A DNA stretch of 64,000 nt from Bradyrhizobium sp. CCBAU 53421 (GTDB lineage Bacteria > Pseudomonadota > Alphaproteobacteria > Rhizobiales > Xanthobacteraceae), in the NCBI RefSeq assembly GCF_015291625.1, contig NZ_CP030047.1, positions 8,550,501 to 8,614,500 on the forward strand, written 5' to 3'. Both the position numbers and the translations under genes were made by a program. The notes below the pieces were generated by a model. It was not told the origin of the DNA, did not search any database, and was given only the letters and a program-made list of their open reading frames with translations. Below are positions 17,632-25,142 of this stretch, one piece after another; the first letter of the stretch is position 1, and each line of letters begins with the position of its first letter.

Positions 17632-17904
17632 CTACTTTGAGTTAGTACCGCGCAAGAGACGTCCTTGCTCGCTGGCCCACTTAGCGCGCGCGAGGTGACT
17701 CTGGTATGCATTCCGCGCACGATCCGGCTCACGCACCGGGTTAATCTTGAGCACGAGTTGAGTAACCTCTCTCCAGTCAGCGCCCTCACCCTCTGCCTGC
17801 AGAAGTCGCATGTACGTCACAACATGCTGCTCGTCATACGGCGTCAGCTTCGAATCCGAGGGGGCAACGTCCGCGACATCGGGATCGAGCGGTGGCTTCT
17901 TCAT
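17632..17904 (-). CDS. qseM: QseM-like DUF2285 antiactivator
   Basis: Small DUF2285 protein, 90 residues: LTPYDEQHVVTYMRLLQAE, GADWREVTQLVLKINPVREPDRARNAYQSHLARAKW. QseM of ICEMlSym(R7A) is a DUF2285 protein that binds and blocks both TraR and FseA, and its gene is divergent from qseC. The same arrangement is seen here: qseM is divergent from an HTH gene at 18063 and sits directly upstream of fseA. The frame is open upstream to 18099, but the ATG at 17904 (MKKPPLDPDVADV) gives the family-size product. The antiactivator function is inferred from family and context. Confidence 0.82.
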   Translation of the reverse strand: MKKPPLDPDVADVAPSDSKLTPYDEQHVVTYMRLLQAEGEGADWREVTQLVLKINPVREPDRARNAYQSHLARAKWASEQGRLLRGTNSK

Positions 17905-18010
17905 GGCTTCCAATCCACTTACAACGATTCTAGATGCTTGGCCGCCAGAGTGGTGTACGCGTCCAAATTTAGCCGTATTCCGCCGACGAGGCCAGCACGT
18001 GATGGTTGAA

Positions 18011-18044
18011 TACATATTATAGGAGATAAACCTCATAGTATGTA
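18011..18044. promoter_or_regulatory. Imperfect palindrome between qseM and qseC (candidate QseC operator)
   Basis: The left arm TACATATTATAGG (18011-18023) and right arm CCTCATAGTATGTA (18031-18044) are near-complementary across a 7-base spacer. The palindrome lies in the 158-base divergent intergenic region, 19 bases from the qseC-like start. QseC of ICEMlSym(R7A) binds operators in the equivalent gap to control both genes, so this is the obvious candidate site. The A+T-rich arms may overlap a -10 region. Confidence 0.6.
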
Positions 18045-18062
18045 AAGCCGCAACTTGCGCCG

Positions 18063-18314
18063 ATGGACATGCGCAAGTTGGTCGGTCGGAATTTCGCAAG
18101 ACTGCGGAAGCAGAAGCGCTTCACGCAGGAGAAATTCGCCGAAGCGTCCGGCTTTACCCAACAATACGTTAGTGACCTGGAGCGTGGCCGCCGTAATCCA
18201 ACTGTCGTAACCCTGTTTGAACTGGCGAACACATTGGGCGTCAGTCACATCGATCTCGTCCTGCCAGACGAAGAGGCACGAAGCGAGCGATCAAAACCCG
18301 CTAAGCGGAAGTGA
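18063..18314 (+). CDS. qseC: QseC-like HTH (XRE/Cro-CI) regulator
   Basis: DNA-binding protein of 83 residues with one XRE/Cro-CI helix-turn-helix: LVGRNFARLRKQKRFTQEKF, ASGFTQQYVSDLERGRRNPT, VVTLFELANTLGVSHIDLVLP, then a basic tail (KPAKRK). It is divergent from the qseM-like gene, the arrangement known for qseC/qseM, where QseC switches between repressing qseM and allowing its expression. No strong ribosome-binding site precedes ATG 18063, and a second ATG two codons on is an alternative start. Small HTH proteins are common, so the QseC identity rests mainly on context. Confidence 0.8.
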   Translation: MDMRKLVGRNFARLRKQKRFTQEKFAEASGFTQQYVSDLERGRRNPTVVTLFELANTLGVSHIDLVLPDEEARSERSKPAKRK

Positions 18315-18415
18315 TCTAGCCGCCAGAAATTCATTTGCAACAATCGTAGAGCCTGACTTTCGCGAGCCGGGCCGGAGGCCCGGCGAGCGCGGGACGCGGA
18401 TACGCGTCACCGCCA

Positions 18416-18437
18416 CCGATCCGGCTTGCCGGATCGG
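18416..18437. terminator. Palindrome between convergent qseC and DUF932 genes
   Basis: CCGATCCGGC TT GCCGGATCGG forms a perfect 10-base-pair stem with a 2-base centre, lying between two genes that converge. No T-run follows on either strand, so it may be a bidirectional attenuating structure and not a classical intrinsic terminator. The rest of 18315-18503 holds another short G+C hairpin (GGGCC/GGCCC near 18369-18381) and no gene that I can support. Confidence 0.4.
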
Positions 18438-18503
18438 CGGCGGTTCATCAGGCCGGGATAGAAGAGCCGCGCAACTGACGAAAGGTCACGCGGCCCACAT
18501 CTT

Positions 18504-19700
18504 TTAGACCGCGCGTTCCATCAAGCGCTTTGCTTTGCCTTCCAGTTCAAGACGTGCGTCCTGATGGGCCTTGCCGCGAGCAAGGGCGGTGATGCCCTGC
18601 ACGAAATCAAAGATGCTTTCTGGTTTGCGATTTTCCTCACCCAGAACGGTCTCGATGATCTTCGTGGCCTCCGACTTGGAAAACCCGCCTTTGCGGAGGA
18701 AGCTTTCGCGGTCGTCGTCGGTGCGGGCCACGATCCGCTCCCGCGCCGCCTTGATACCGGCCACGAATGGCGCAGGCGAAGAATTGGCAAAACTGGTCAA
18801 CGCCGGGGCGGCTTCATGCGCGAAACGGTGCGCCGCGAACTTCGAATGCCGGATCGTGATCTCTTCGAAATTCTCCACGCCCCAAAGATTTCGGTTCATG
18901 CAGACCGCACGAAGATAGAAACTCGCAATCCCAAGCGTCTTGCTGCCGACCTCACTATTCCAGCAGTAAAAGCCCCGGAAATACAAATCCGGCGATCCAT
19001 CCGGCAATCGCCCCGCTTCGATGGGGTTGGTATCGTCGACCAGAAACAGGAACACATCGCGGTCACTGGCATAGAGCGTGGTCGTGTGCTTGGTCACGTC
19101 CACAAAGGGATTGTGGGTCATGGTCGACCAATCCAACACACCCGGCACCTTCCACCGCGTGTCACCCGTGCCGTTACCCGCGATCTTCATGACCGCAGCG
19201 ACCAACTCATGGTCCCAGATGCGACCATAGTCCGGCCCGGTCACAGCGCGGAGCTCAACGCGTCCGTTTTCGGTTTCCAAGGTTTTCACGAGCTCGGCGC
19301 GATGTGACAGCAAGCCGTGTTGCAGGTTGATCGCCGACAGAGCCGCGGGAAGCTGCCGCAGATAGGAGGTCGGCGCACCGACGAGCGTACACAACTGGCC
19401 AAAGCTCCAATGGGTTGGCGCCACCGGCTCGTCACGTCCCGGCACGGTCAGGGCCAGCCGCTCGGCATTGTCCCGGCTGGCCTCCACCCGGATGGCCCCG
19501 CTTTCCACCGTCCGCGCCTGCGCGCGTTCGGCCCGTCCTCGCACTGCTTCATAGAGGTCCGGTAAATTCAAGTAACGCTCATCGTCCGGTCGCGCAAACC
19601 ACTCGGACGACACGCGGCCGATCCGCTGGCCTCGCGATACATCCACGCGGAAACCGCCGGATGCTGGCTGTTCATTCTGAGACAGGGTCATCATGTTCAT
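18504..19700 (-). CDS. DUF932 family protein
   Basis: 398-residue DUF932 protein, a family common on plasmids, phages and ICEs and of unknown function. Typical stretches are HWSFGQLCTLVGAPTSYLRQL, GRIWDHELVAAVM, YASDRDVFLFLVDDTNPIEA, FYCWNSEVGSKTLGIASFYLRAVCMN. No signal peptide or membrane helix. The frame stays open upstream to 19919, but that extension runs through a conserved non-coding leader. The ATG at 19700 (MNMMTLSQNE) has AGGAG 7 bases upstream and is the proper start. It forms a set with DUF736 and ParB-like genes that often travel together on alphaproteobacterial plasmids. Confidence 0.9.
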   Translation of the reverse strand: MNMMTLSQNEQPASGGFRVDVSRGQRIGRVSSEWFARPDDERYLNLPDLYEAVRGRAERAQARTVESGAIRVEASRDNAERLALTVPGRDEPVAPTHWSFGQLCTLVGAPTSYLRQLPAALSAINLQHGLLSHRAELVKTLETENGRVELRAVTGPDYGRIWDHELVAAVMKIAGNGTGDTRWKVPGVLDWSTMTHNPFVDVTKHTTTLYASDRDVFLFLVDDTNPIEAGRLPDGSPDLYFRGFYCWNSEVGSKTLGIASFYLRAVCMNRNLWGVENFEEITIRHSKFAAHRFAHEAAPALTSFANSSPAPFVAGIKAARERIVARTDDDRESFLRKGGFSKSEATKIIETVLGEENRKPESIFDFVQGITALARGKAHQDARLELEGKAKRLMERAV

Positions 19701-19747
19701 GGTCGTTCTCCTATGGGCTGAGGTTGAAGCGCAGCGCTGCGCTGCAA

Positions 19748-19963
19748 CCCTGCCCGTCGGCGAGACCTGGGGTAGCAAGGGCAAGGGCGGCAGGACGCGG
19801 AGGGGGATCACCCGCCTGCCAAGGGCGCGCTTGAAAAGCGCGCGTCTGCACGCGCCGACGACATCGTCGTCATTGAAGATCTTTGCGCGGAAGACCGGGG
19901 AGACCGCTCCGGCCGGCACGGCGAGCCGTGCTTCACCCTTGCCCGCGCGAGGGCGGAGCCCTT
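19748..19963 (-). ncRNA. Conserved structured leader, copy A (upstream of DUF932 gene)
   Basis: Non-coding segment directly upstream of the DUF932 gene. It shares a collinear series of identical blocks with 23154-23381 upstream of parB: 20 bases at 19748-19767, 13 at 19797-19809, 9 at 19844-19852 and 25 at 19885-19909, plus a final GGGCGGAGCCC hairpin near 19951. The block spacing differs by only a few bases. Several blocks sit in stem-loops whose arms differ between copies, for example GCGCGC/GCGCGC around 19826-19844, which suggests compensatory change. It is probably a cis-regulatory RNA or 5' leader on the minus strand. I know no named family for it. Confidence 0.55.
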
Positions 19964-20024
19964 AGCAATCCCTTCAAAGGAAAAATGGTCTTCCTGCCTT
20001 TCTGCAAAGCGGCAATGGAAAGGC

Positions 20025-20054
20025 AAAAAAGCCCCGCCTCCGAGGAGGCGGGGC
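20025..20054 (-). terminator. Intrinsic terminator after the DUF736 gene
   Basis: GCCCCGCCTCC/GGAGGCGGGGC forms a long perfect stem (20031-20054) that on the minus strand is followed directly by six T residues (20030-20025). It begins 17 bases after the DUF736 stop codon, an excellent rho-independent terminator. Confidence 0.92.
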
Positions 20055-20071
20055 CGATGATCGCAAGGGGA

Positions 20072-20383
20072 TCAGTCGCCGTTGCGGCGGGACCAGATCA
20101 GGGTGAAGCCCTCGTCGCCTTCGACCTTCACCAGCGAGGCGTAGATCGGGGCCGGGAAGCTCGGATCGTCGAGCTTGACCGAGAGGTATTCGCGGTCGCT
20201 GTCCCGGGCGGTTTTCTTCCAGGCAGCGCCGAACTCGGTCACACCGTTGAAGATGCGGTAGTCGGGCGCCTTGTCGTTGTCCTTCTCGGATGCGGCGAAC
20301 CTCGCCTTGATGTTCAGCGTCAGTGTCTTGATCGAGCCGACGTAGCCGTTGTCCGAAGCGGTGAAGGTGCCGATGGTAGCCAT
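20072..20383 (-). CDS. DUF736 family protein
   Basis: 103-residue DUF736 protein. It opens [27 protein letters not shown], the family signature, and continues [37 protein letters not shown] and [11 protein letters not shown]. Function is unknown; these small proteins are widespread on alphaproteobacterial plasmids and ICEs, and single-stranded-DNA-binding-like folds have been suggested. ACGGAGACCACC before the ATG at 20383 gives a clear ribosome-binding site. It stands as its own transcription unit, with a structured leader upstream and a strong terminator downstream, so it may be highly expressed. Confidence 0.92.
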   Translation of the reverse strand: MATIGTFTASDNGYVGSIKTLTLNIKARFAASEKDNDKAPDYRIFNGVTEFGAAWKKTARDSDREYLSVKLDDPSFPAPIYASLVKVEGDEGFTLIWSRRNGD

Positions 20384-20420
20384 GGTGGTCTCCGTTTGTT
20401 GCTCGGGCCGCGCCTATCGC

Positions 20421-20590
20421 AGCCTCGATGGCGATCCTTGGCCCGGGGAGCGATCGGCCCGCAGCCTTCAGGCCCGCAGCGTCAGCGGAGGACGGCGATA
20501 GCCTGCTTTTTTGTCTTCCGCGAGGAATGGCGCCACTTCGCGGCAGGGGAAAAAAGCAGGCGCAGCCGTTGCGGGAAGGCGATCGAGGCT
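20421..20590 (-). ncRNA. Large hairpin leader upstream of the DUF736 gene
   Basis: An outer stem AGCCTCGAT (20421-20429) pairs with ATCGAGGCT (20582-20590). Inside it, GCCTGCTTTTTT (20501-20512) pairs perfectly with AAAAAAGCAGGC (20550-20561), enclosing a further CCGCGA/TCGCGG stem (20518-20523 with 20538-20543). A direct repeat GGCCCGCAGC also lies inside. On the minus strand the inner hairpin contains a T-run, so it could attenuate transcription of the DUF736 gene, whose start is 38 bases beyond the outer stem. It does not resemble the leaders at 19748 and 23154. Confidence 0.5.
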
Positions 20591-21005
20591 CTTGCCGTCC
20601 CTCGGGCCTGATCAGCCCATTCGAGGTTGCGTTGGACGCGCCATGAACGAACTGACGGAGACCACCATGGCGGCCGACACCGACGCAGCACAAGGACATG
20701 CCTGCGTCGATCGAACACCTGCTGACATCAGCGCATCAACGGCAAGAACGACGCATCTTGGCAAACGCTAGCGCCCGTCGTCGTATTCCCGCGTGCCAAG
20801 TGAGAGAATGCGACTGGAGCGATCCGCCAGACGGCAATCTCAAATGCTCCAGGTACCTCACGATCAAAGCGTCCGGCCTCACCGCTTGCTGCTGATTGAC
20901 GAGCACGACACGGCCATCCCCCTCGGCTGCCGCAGACGGCGTAGATCAGAGTGATCGAGGTCTTGACCATGGCGGGGCTTCCATGCAGCGGAGGCCGCTG
21001 TGCGC
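20591..21005. other. Intergenic region without a convincing gene
   Basis: Between the DUF736 leader and the parB terminator I see no gene I can defend. Two weak frames exist: 42 codons on the plus strand from 20643 and 80 codons on the minus strand (20970-20728, opening MVKTSITLIYAVCGSRGGW). Neither shows a recognisable domain. Confidence 0.4.
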
Positions 21006-21042
21006 AAAAAAGTCGGCCGCGCGCCGGTCAGGCGCGCGGCCG
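21006..21042 (-). terminator. Intrinsic terminator after parB
   Basis: CGGCCGCGCGCC (21014-21025) pairs with GGCGCGCGGCCG (21031-21042) across a 5-base loop. On the minus strand it is followed within two bases by six T residues (21011-21006). A second G+C-rich hairpin (GCCGGGGCCGC/GCGGCCCCGGC) lies between it and the parB stop at 21090. Confidence 0.9.
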
Positions 21043-21089
21043 AAACTCTGAAGCTGGCCGGGGCCGCTCACGCGGCCCCGGCTCTGGTG

Positions 21090-23102
21090 TCACTCCGCAG
21101 CCTGCGAATATGCATCACCGCCTTGCGCCTCGTTTGGCGCAGCCACCCGATCCTCCGGCTTGGCCGTTCTCAATAATGAGGGCAGCCAATCGGTCGCCGC
21201 CAGCAACTGTTCGGCAGCTTCCGCCATCTCGACCTTTTTCATATCGACCATTCGCTCGGCAGTCTCGCCGCTCACGCCTTCGCAAACTGCCTCCAGAATG
21301 CGTGCCTTGGTGACGCGGCCAAGATAGCTGCGCACGGTCGGGCGCCAATAGCCGGTCATGTCGAGGGAAACGGCTTCCGCGAGCCGTTCGGCAGTTGCCA
21401 GCGCTCGCGGCCGCCGCTCCCACGGCAGTTTCACCGCATTGACGGTCAATGCGGTGCAATGCGCAAACAACGCCATCCGGCTGTCCTGATCGAGTTCGGC
21501 CACGAAAGACCACAGGCGCGTCACATCCCGGGGTATCTGCCTTGCCCAATTGGCGTGACGATCCGCCCAGGCCTTGCCGGCCGGTGTATCCTCGATGCCG
21601 TCCGCGTGCCCAGCCAAATCCGTCTTAACCGGCTGGATGCCGACGATATGCGCATCCGCACCGAGATAGAAGATTTGCGCCGCGAGCGCATGCGTGACGG
21701 CCACGATTGCGGTTTCAGGCTGTTCGCTCAGATTGAGGCGCAGTCCCAAGGTGCGATGTGCGGTGAGGTCTCGAACGAGAACGTCAGATAGCGGTCGATC
21801 GTCGTCCTCTTCCTCGGCAACGACTTCTTCTCCATCATCATTCTGCGCCGTTGGACCATCTGTCTCGCCGCCCTCGTTCGGCGCTTGCGCGTCACTTCCC
21901 TCCTCGGTATCGGCTTGGGGCTTCTCGTCTGCCGGGCGGATGAACCCGCGCTCGATCCGAATGGTGCCGTCGTGATTGAGGATCACGAAAGCGCCACCGC
22001 GCGCGATGTCGTCAGGATCATAGGCCTGCCGCTTCGCTTCCAGCCGCTCGATTTCGGCCTCAAGCTCGCCGAACTGCGCATCCACGTCGTCGGCAAGTTC
22101 CTCGGCCGTCTGATGCTCTTCCGTCAACCGATCGAAGGCAGTCTGTGCGGTTGTAAGAGCGGCCTGATCTTCGGCCGAAAGCGCGACCGGATGCGGGTAG
22201 GTTCGCCGCATGCCGTGCGCATGCGGGAAATCAAGATGGGCTTCCGTCCATTTCCAGCCCTCGGCTGCCCGCACTGCATCGGCCTCACGGCCAAGCTTTG
22301 CGGTCACCAACAGATCGAGCAGCGCCACGTCCTCCAGATAGCCACCGCGATCCTCCGTAAAGAGATCGCGAAGGATCGAGCCGCCCGCTTCCGTGTAGGC
22401 CTCGATCCCAACAAGGCGCGCACGGCGGTCAGTCGCGGCGATATGGGTCTCGGTGAGCAGGCGGCGGATGGTGCTGGCATCGCGATTATAGGATAGCCGC
22501 TCATACACGCTTTCCTGCCGGGCATGATCATCGGCGATGGCAAAGGCCATCAACTGTTCAAGGGTCAGATCGCCATCGCGATAAACCTGCATCAGTTTCG
22601 GGGAGACTGCACCCAACCGCAGGCGCTGCCGCACCACATGCGGCGTCACGCCGAAGCGGGCGGCGATTTCCTCCGCGCCGAACCCACGTTCTTCCGCCAG
22701 CTTCTTGAAGGCCTCGAACTGGTCGGCGGGATGCATGTTTTCCCGGGTGACGTTCTCGTCGAGGCTGATTTCGTGCGGATCGTTCGCGGTGTCGATGACG
22801 CAGCGGATCGGCTCGGTCTTCTTGATCTCCTTCCGCTTCACTCGCAAAAGCTGGGCAAGCCGCCTGCCCTCGCCGATGGTCACGAAATAGAACCCCGTGG
22901 CCGCCCCTTCGCCGTCCAGCTCTGGTTCGACAACCATATTTTGCAAGATACCCTTGGCGGCGATGCTCGCCGCGTAGGCCTCGATCGCCGCCTCACTGTG
23001 CGGCGTCTTCCGCGCATTCTTCGGTGACTTCTTGAGCTTGTTGAGCGGAATGAAAACCTCCGTCCCGCTCTCTGGGATCGTTTCAACGTGCTTGGCCGAC
23101 AT
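21090..23102 (-). CDS. parB: ParB/RepB/Spo0J family protein
   Basis: Large ParB-type protein, 670 residues. The N-terminal ParB/Srx-like domain (about 10-130) contains VFIPLNKLKKSPKNARK and IGEGRRLAQLLRVK, followed by ENVTRENMHPADQFEAFKKL and the HTH region GFGAEEIAARFGVTPHVVRQRLRLGAVSPKLM. The rest includes an acidic low-complexity linker (about 395-445) and a helical C-terminal domain. ParB proteins of this size are typical of alphaproteobacterial plasmids and ICEs, often with no adjacent parA, and none is seen here. It may act as a CTP-dependent DNA clamp or as a nuclease-like regulator. The ATG at 23102 has GGGAG 7 bases upstream and is preferred over the TTG two codons earlier. Confidence 0.9.
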   Translation of the reverse strand: MSAKHVETIPESGTEVFIPLNKLKKSPKNARKTPHSEAAIEAYAASIAAKGILQNMVVEPELDGEGAATGFYFVTIGEGRRLAQLLRVKRKEIKKTEPIRCVIDTANDPHEISLDENVTRENMHPADQFEAFKKLAEERGFGAEEIAARFGVTPHVVRQRLRLGAVSPKLMQVYRDGDLTLEQLMAFAIADDHARQESVYERLSYNRDASTIRRLLTETHIAATDRRARLVGIEAYTEAGGSILRDLFTEDRGGYLEDVALLDLLVTAKLGREADAVRAAEGWKWTEAHLDFPHAHGMRRTYPHPVALSAEDQAALTTAQTAFDRLTEEHQTAEELADDVDAQFGELEAEIERLEAKRQAYDPDDIARGGAFVILNHDGTIRIERGFIRPADEKPQADTEEGSDAQAPNEGGETDGPTAQNDDGEEVVAEEEDDDRPLSDVLVRDLTAHRTLGLRLNLSEQPETAIVAVTHALAAQIFYLGADAHIVGIQPVKTDLAGHADGIEDTPAGKAWADRHANWARQIPRDVTRLWSFVAELDQDSRMALFAHCTALTVNAVKLPWERRPRALATAERLAEAVSLDMTGYWRPTVRSYLGRVTKARILEAVCEGVSGETAERMVDMKKVEMAEAAEQLLAATDWLPSLLRTAKPEDRVAAPNEAQGGDAYSQAAE

Positions 23103-23153
23103 GATCAATCTCCCTTTGCTTTCATGGGTGCAGGGCGCACTCCGCGCCTGCGC

Positions 23154-23381
23154 CCCTGCCCGTCGGCGAGACCGGGGCTAGCAAGTGCCAGGGCGCCCCG
23201 AGCGGAGGGGGATCGCCCGCCCGAAAGGGCCGCTCGCAAGAGCGGGTCTGCACGGGCGCATGCCAGTTGTTCGGAAGAGTGAGGGATCAGAGAAAGCGCG
23301 GAAGACCGGGGAGACCGCTCGGGGCGGCGCCGGCGTCAGCCGGCGCTTTACCCTGGTGCGCGCGAGGGGCGGAGCCCCTTA
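23154..23381 (-). ncRNA. Conserved structured leader, copy B (upstream of parB)
   Basis: Second copy of the leader at 19748-19963, with the same blocks in the same order at 23154-23173, 23202-23214, 23246-23254 and 23296-23320, ending in a GGGGCGGAGCCCC hairpin near 23365. Stem-loops visible here are GCGCCGGC/GCCGGCG near 23327-23346, CCGCTC/GAGCGG near 23230-23245 and GCCC/GGGC near 23216-23230. It ends about 50 bases before the parB start on the minus strand. Two leaders of one type in front of two maintenance genes suggest shared post-transcriptional or promoter-proximal control. Confidence 0.55.
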
Positions 23382-23809
23382 GATCTCACCGTGAGAACGC
23401 CGGGCAAGTCGGCAGAGGTGAAAACGAGAGACAAGAGTGAGAGAATCAAAAAGAGGCACCCGCAGGAGGGGCAGCATAGTGCCGACGCGTAGCGGCAGGA
23501 CCCGGAACCGAGTGCAGTCGCGAGACCGGTTTAAGAAGGCACCCGGGCGTGGGACAGTGATAGCGACGCCGGCATGCAATGACGGCGGGGCCTGCGAGCG
23601 AGTGCCTCCGGCGAGCGACTCGTTATGTTGCGCGAGGGATCAAAACCGGATGGCCGAGACGCCGCGCGGCTCGGTTTACGAGAGCCCGCTGCGGTGACAG
23701 CCGCACGCGCACAAATGAAACCCAAGTTCGGTTGGCGGAAATGGAATCTCTTCGCAGGTTTTTTATCTGAACCTCGTCTTGGATGTAGGTTGCTTGTGGA
23801 GAATTTCCT
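23382..23809. other. Non-coding stretch with possible structure
   Basis: No frame here resembles a real protein; the available ones are basic and Arg/Ser-rich, as in antisense or RNA regions. The segment about 23500-23715 is dense in short complementary G+C runs, and I recall similar sequence beside parB in other rhizobial elements. That suggests a conserved RNA or DNA site, but this is memory and not a test. Confidence 0.3.
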
Positions 23810-24334
23810 TCAGGGATGCGCATTTGCATCGTCAGAGCAAGCGGACGGCTTTCCGTTCGCGCGGATGCAGCCGCGGTAGAGCCACGGTTCGACATAGCTG
23901 CCCTTCCAGATACCTCGACCGGCGTGCTCAGCATCGCGCTGAGCTCCGTTGTATCTGCCTTTCGAGTATTGAGGCCAATCCAGAGCAAGGCCGTTACGCA
24001 CGAGCCATTCGCCGAGATCGACGCCGTTGACAGAGCAAGTCGCGACAGTGCGGCCATAAGGATCGAGGCTAAATGGGACACAGTTGACCGGACGCCGGGC
24101 GATGAAGGTGTCGAGGTCGTTTGCTGCCTGGGCGCCACAGCGATATTGAGAGCTGTCCTCGCCACGACATAACTGGCTGCTCTCCGGCGCGTCGATGCCC
24201 CACAGTCGGATTCGCGTTCCATGAATTTCCAGTGTGTCGCCGTCAATGACGCTGGCCTGACCGACAAAGTTGTCGGCCAGCGCCGCGCTCGATAACAGCA
24301 GCAGCATGAAGACCGCAGCTCGACGACTTCTCAT
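23810..24334 (-). CDS. Secreted thermonuclease-like protein (SNase fold)
   Basis: 174-residue staphylococcal-nuclease-type protein. A signal peptide occupies residues 1-20 (FMLLLLSSAALA-DNF). The SNase domain follows: ASVIDGDTLEIHGTRIRLWGIDAPESSQLC with the Asp metal ligands and first Arg, DPYGRTVATC with a second conserved Arg, and LVRNGLALDWPQYSKGRY. Several Cys suggest disulphides and a periplasmic location. Family members cleave DNA or RNA in a calcium-dependent way. On conjugative elements such nucleases are frequent, and their benefit is uncertain (nutrient DNA, or attack on incoming DNA). It is probably co-directional cargo with the 24353 gene. Confidence 0.88.
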   Translation of the reverse strand: MRSRRAAVFMLLLLSSAALADNFVGQASVIDGDTLEIHGTRIRLWGIDAPESSQLCRGEDSSQYRCGAQAANDLDTFIARRPVNCVPFSLDPYGRTVATCSVNGVDLGEWLVRNGLALDWPQYSKGRYNGAQRDAEHAGRGIWKGSYVEPWLYRGCIRANGKPSACSDDANAHP

Positions 24335-24352
24335 GGCTTTGGCTACCAGCGA

Positions 24353-24670
24353 TTAGCGCAAATTGCGTGGATTGAATTTCGGCCAGTTCTCAAGCGGCTT
24401 CAGCACCGGCAGGTTCTCTGGCCGCTCGGGATAGTGAAACTCCGTGCCTCGCAGCCAGCGATCCTGGAAGCGGTCCCAGAACAGGATCGCATCCATCTGC
24501 CAGGTAAACTCATAGACTCGCCAAACGCCGTCGCTCTCGATGATTTCACCAGTCGCGTTGAAGGGCAGGCTGTTGAGCTTGCAGAGTGCGTAGATCTCAT
24601 TCCAGTGCTCGCGGATATAACGGTCTTCCAAGGCCACATGATACGGCCGGTCGGCGCGCCAGCTGCGCAA
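24353..24670 (-). CDS. Conserved hypothetical protein
   Basis: 105 residues, rich in Trp and Tyr, with no domain I can name: YIREHWNEIYALCKLNSLPFNATGEIIESDGVWRVYEFTWQMDAILFWDRFQDRWLRGTEFHYPERPENLPVLKPLENWPKF. Amino-acid composition looks like a real folded protein. No signal or membrane segment is seen. It lies 18 bases upstream of the thermonuclease gene on the same strand and may be co-transcribed. The start is uncertain; the frame begins at the ATG at 24670. Confidence 0.6.
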   Translation of the reverse strand: MRSWRADRPYHVALEDRYIREHWNEIYALCKLNSLPFNATGEIIESDGVWRVYEFTWQMDAILFWDRFQDRWLRGTEFHYPERPENLPVLKPLENWPKFNPRNLR

Positions 24671-24696
24671 TCCGCGAGTGTGAGTACCACGGCTGG

Positions 24697-24855
24697 ATGC
24701 AGGACCGCACGGATCCGCACGCTCGCGAGCGGGCCTTCGAGTTCGCCCGCCAGAATCCGCCGCCGGGCCTTTCGCCCGAGGCAGCCGGCGCCGCGATCAC
24801 CGAGGTCCTGGACGCGATAGGCGACACCTGCCCCGAATGCTCTCCCGAGGTCTAG
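24697..24855 (+). CDS. Small hypothetical protein
   Basis: 52-codon frame opening MQDRTDPHARERAFEFARQNPPPG and continuing LSPEAAGAAITEVLDAIGDTCPECSPEV. The acidic-helical composition and the CPEC pair look protein-like, but no ribosome-binding site is obvious and nothing similar is adjacent. The frame is open further upstream. It may be a small gene or the remnant of a longer one. Confidence 0.35.
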   Translation: MQDRTDPHARERAFEFARQNPPPGLSPEAAGAAITEVLDAIGDTCPECSPEV

Positions 24856-25142
24856 GCGACGGCTCTTGGGAGCCGGCGCCAGCGAGAACAGCCTGGCGTC
24901 CGAGACGCTTTCGGCGCTCCTTGCGCGTGTTGCCGACCTTCTTGACCGCCTTGCTTTCCGCAGAGGCCGATTGCTCTCTCTTCTTGGATTCGTATCGCAC
25001 TTCATGGTCCCATCCGCCGGCCTTTTGTCGCCGTTGGAAGAGGGCTGGGTGACCCATTGGTCGCTTCCGGGCAGGCGGCTTTTTTTGCCAACACCGACCT
25101 TGGCCAGACGTACTGACGAGGAGATTCTAGTATTATAAGTGC

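Noticed and set aside
19701..19919. Upstream extension of the DUF932 frame to 19919
   Set aside because: It reads through the conserved leader blocks shared with the parB upstream region and has no protein-like composition; the ATG at 19700 has a clear ribosome-binding site.
24800..25057. Basic minus-strand ORF opening MGHPALFQRRQKAGG
   Set aside because: Arg/Lys/Ser-rich composition without domain or ribosome-binding site, overlapping another weak frame; not enough to call a gene.
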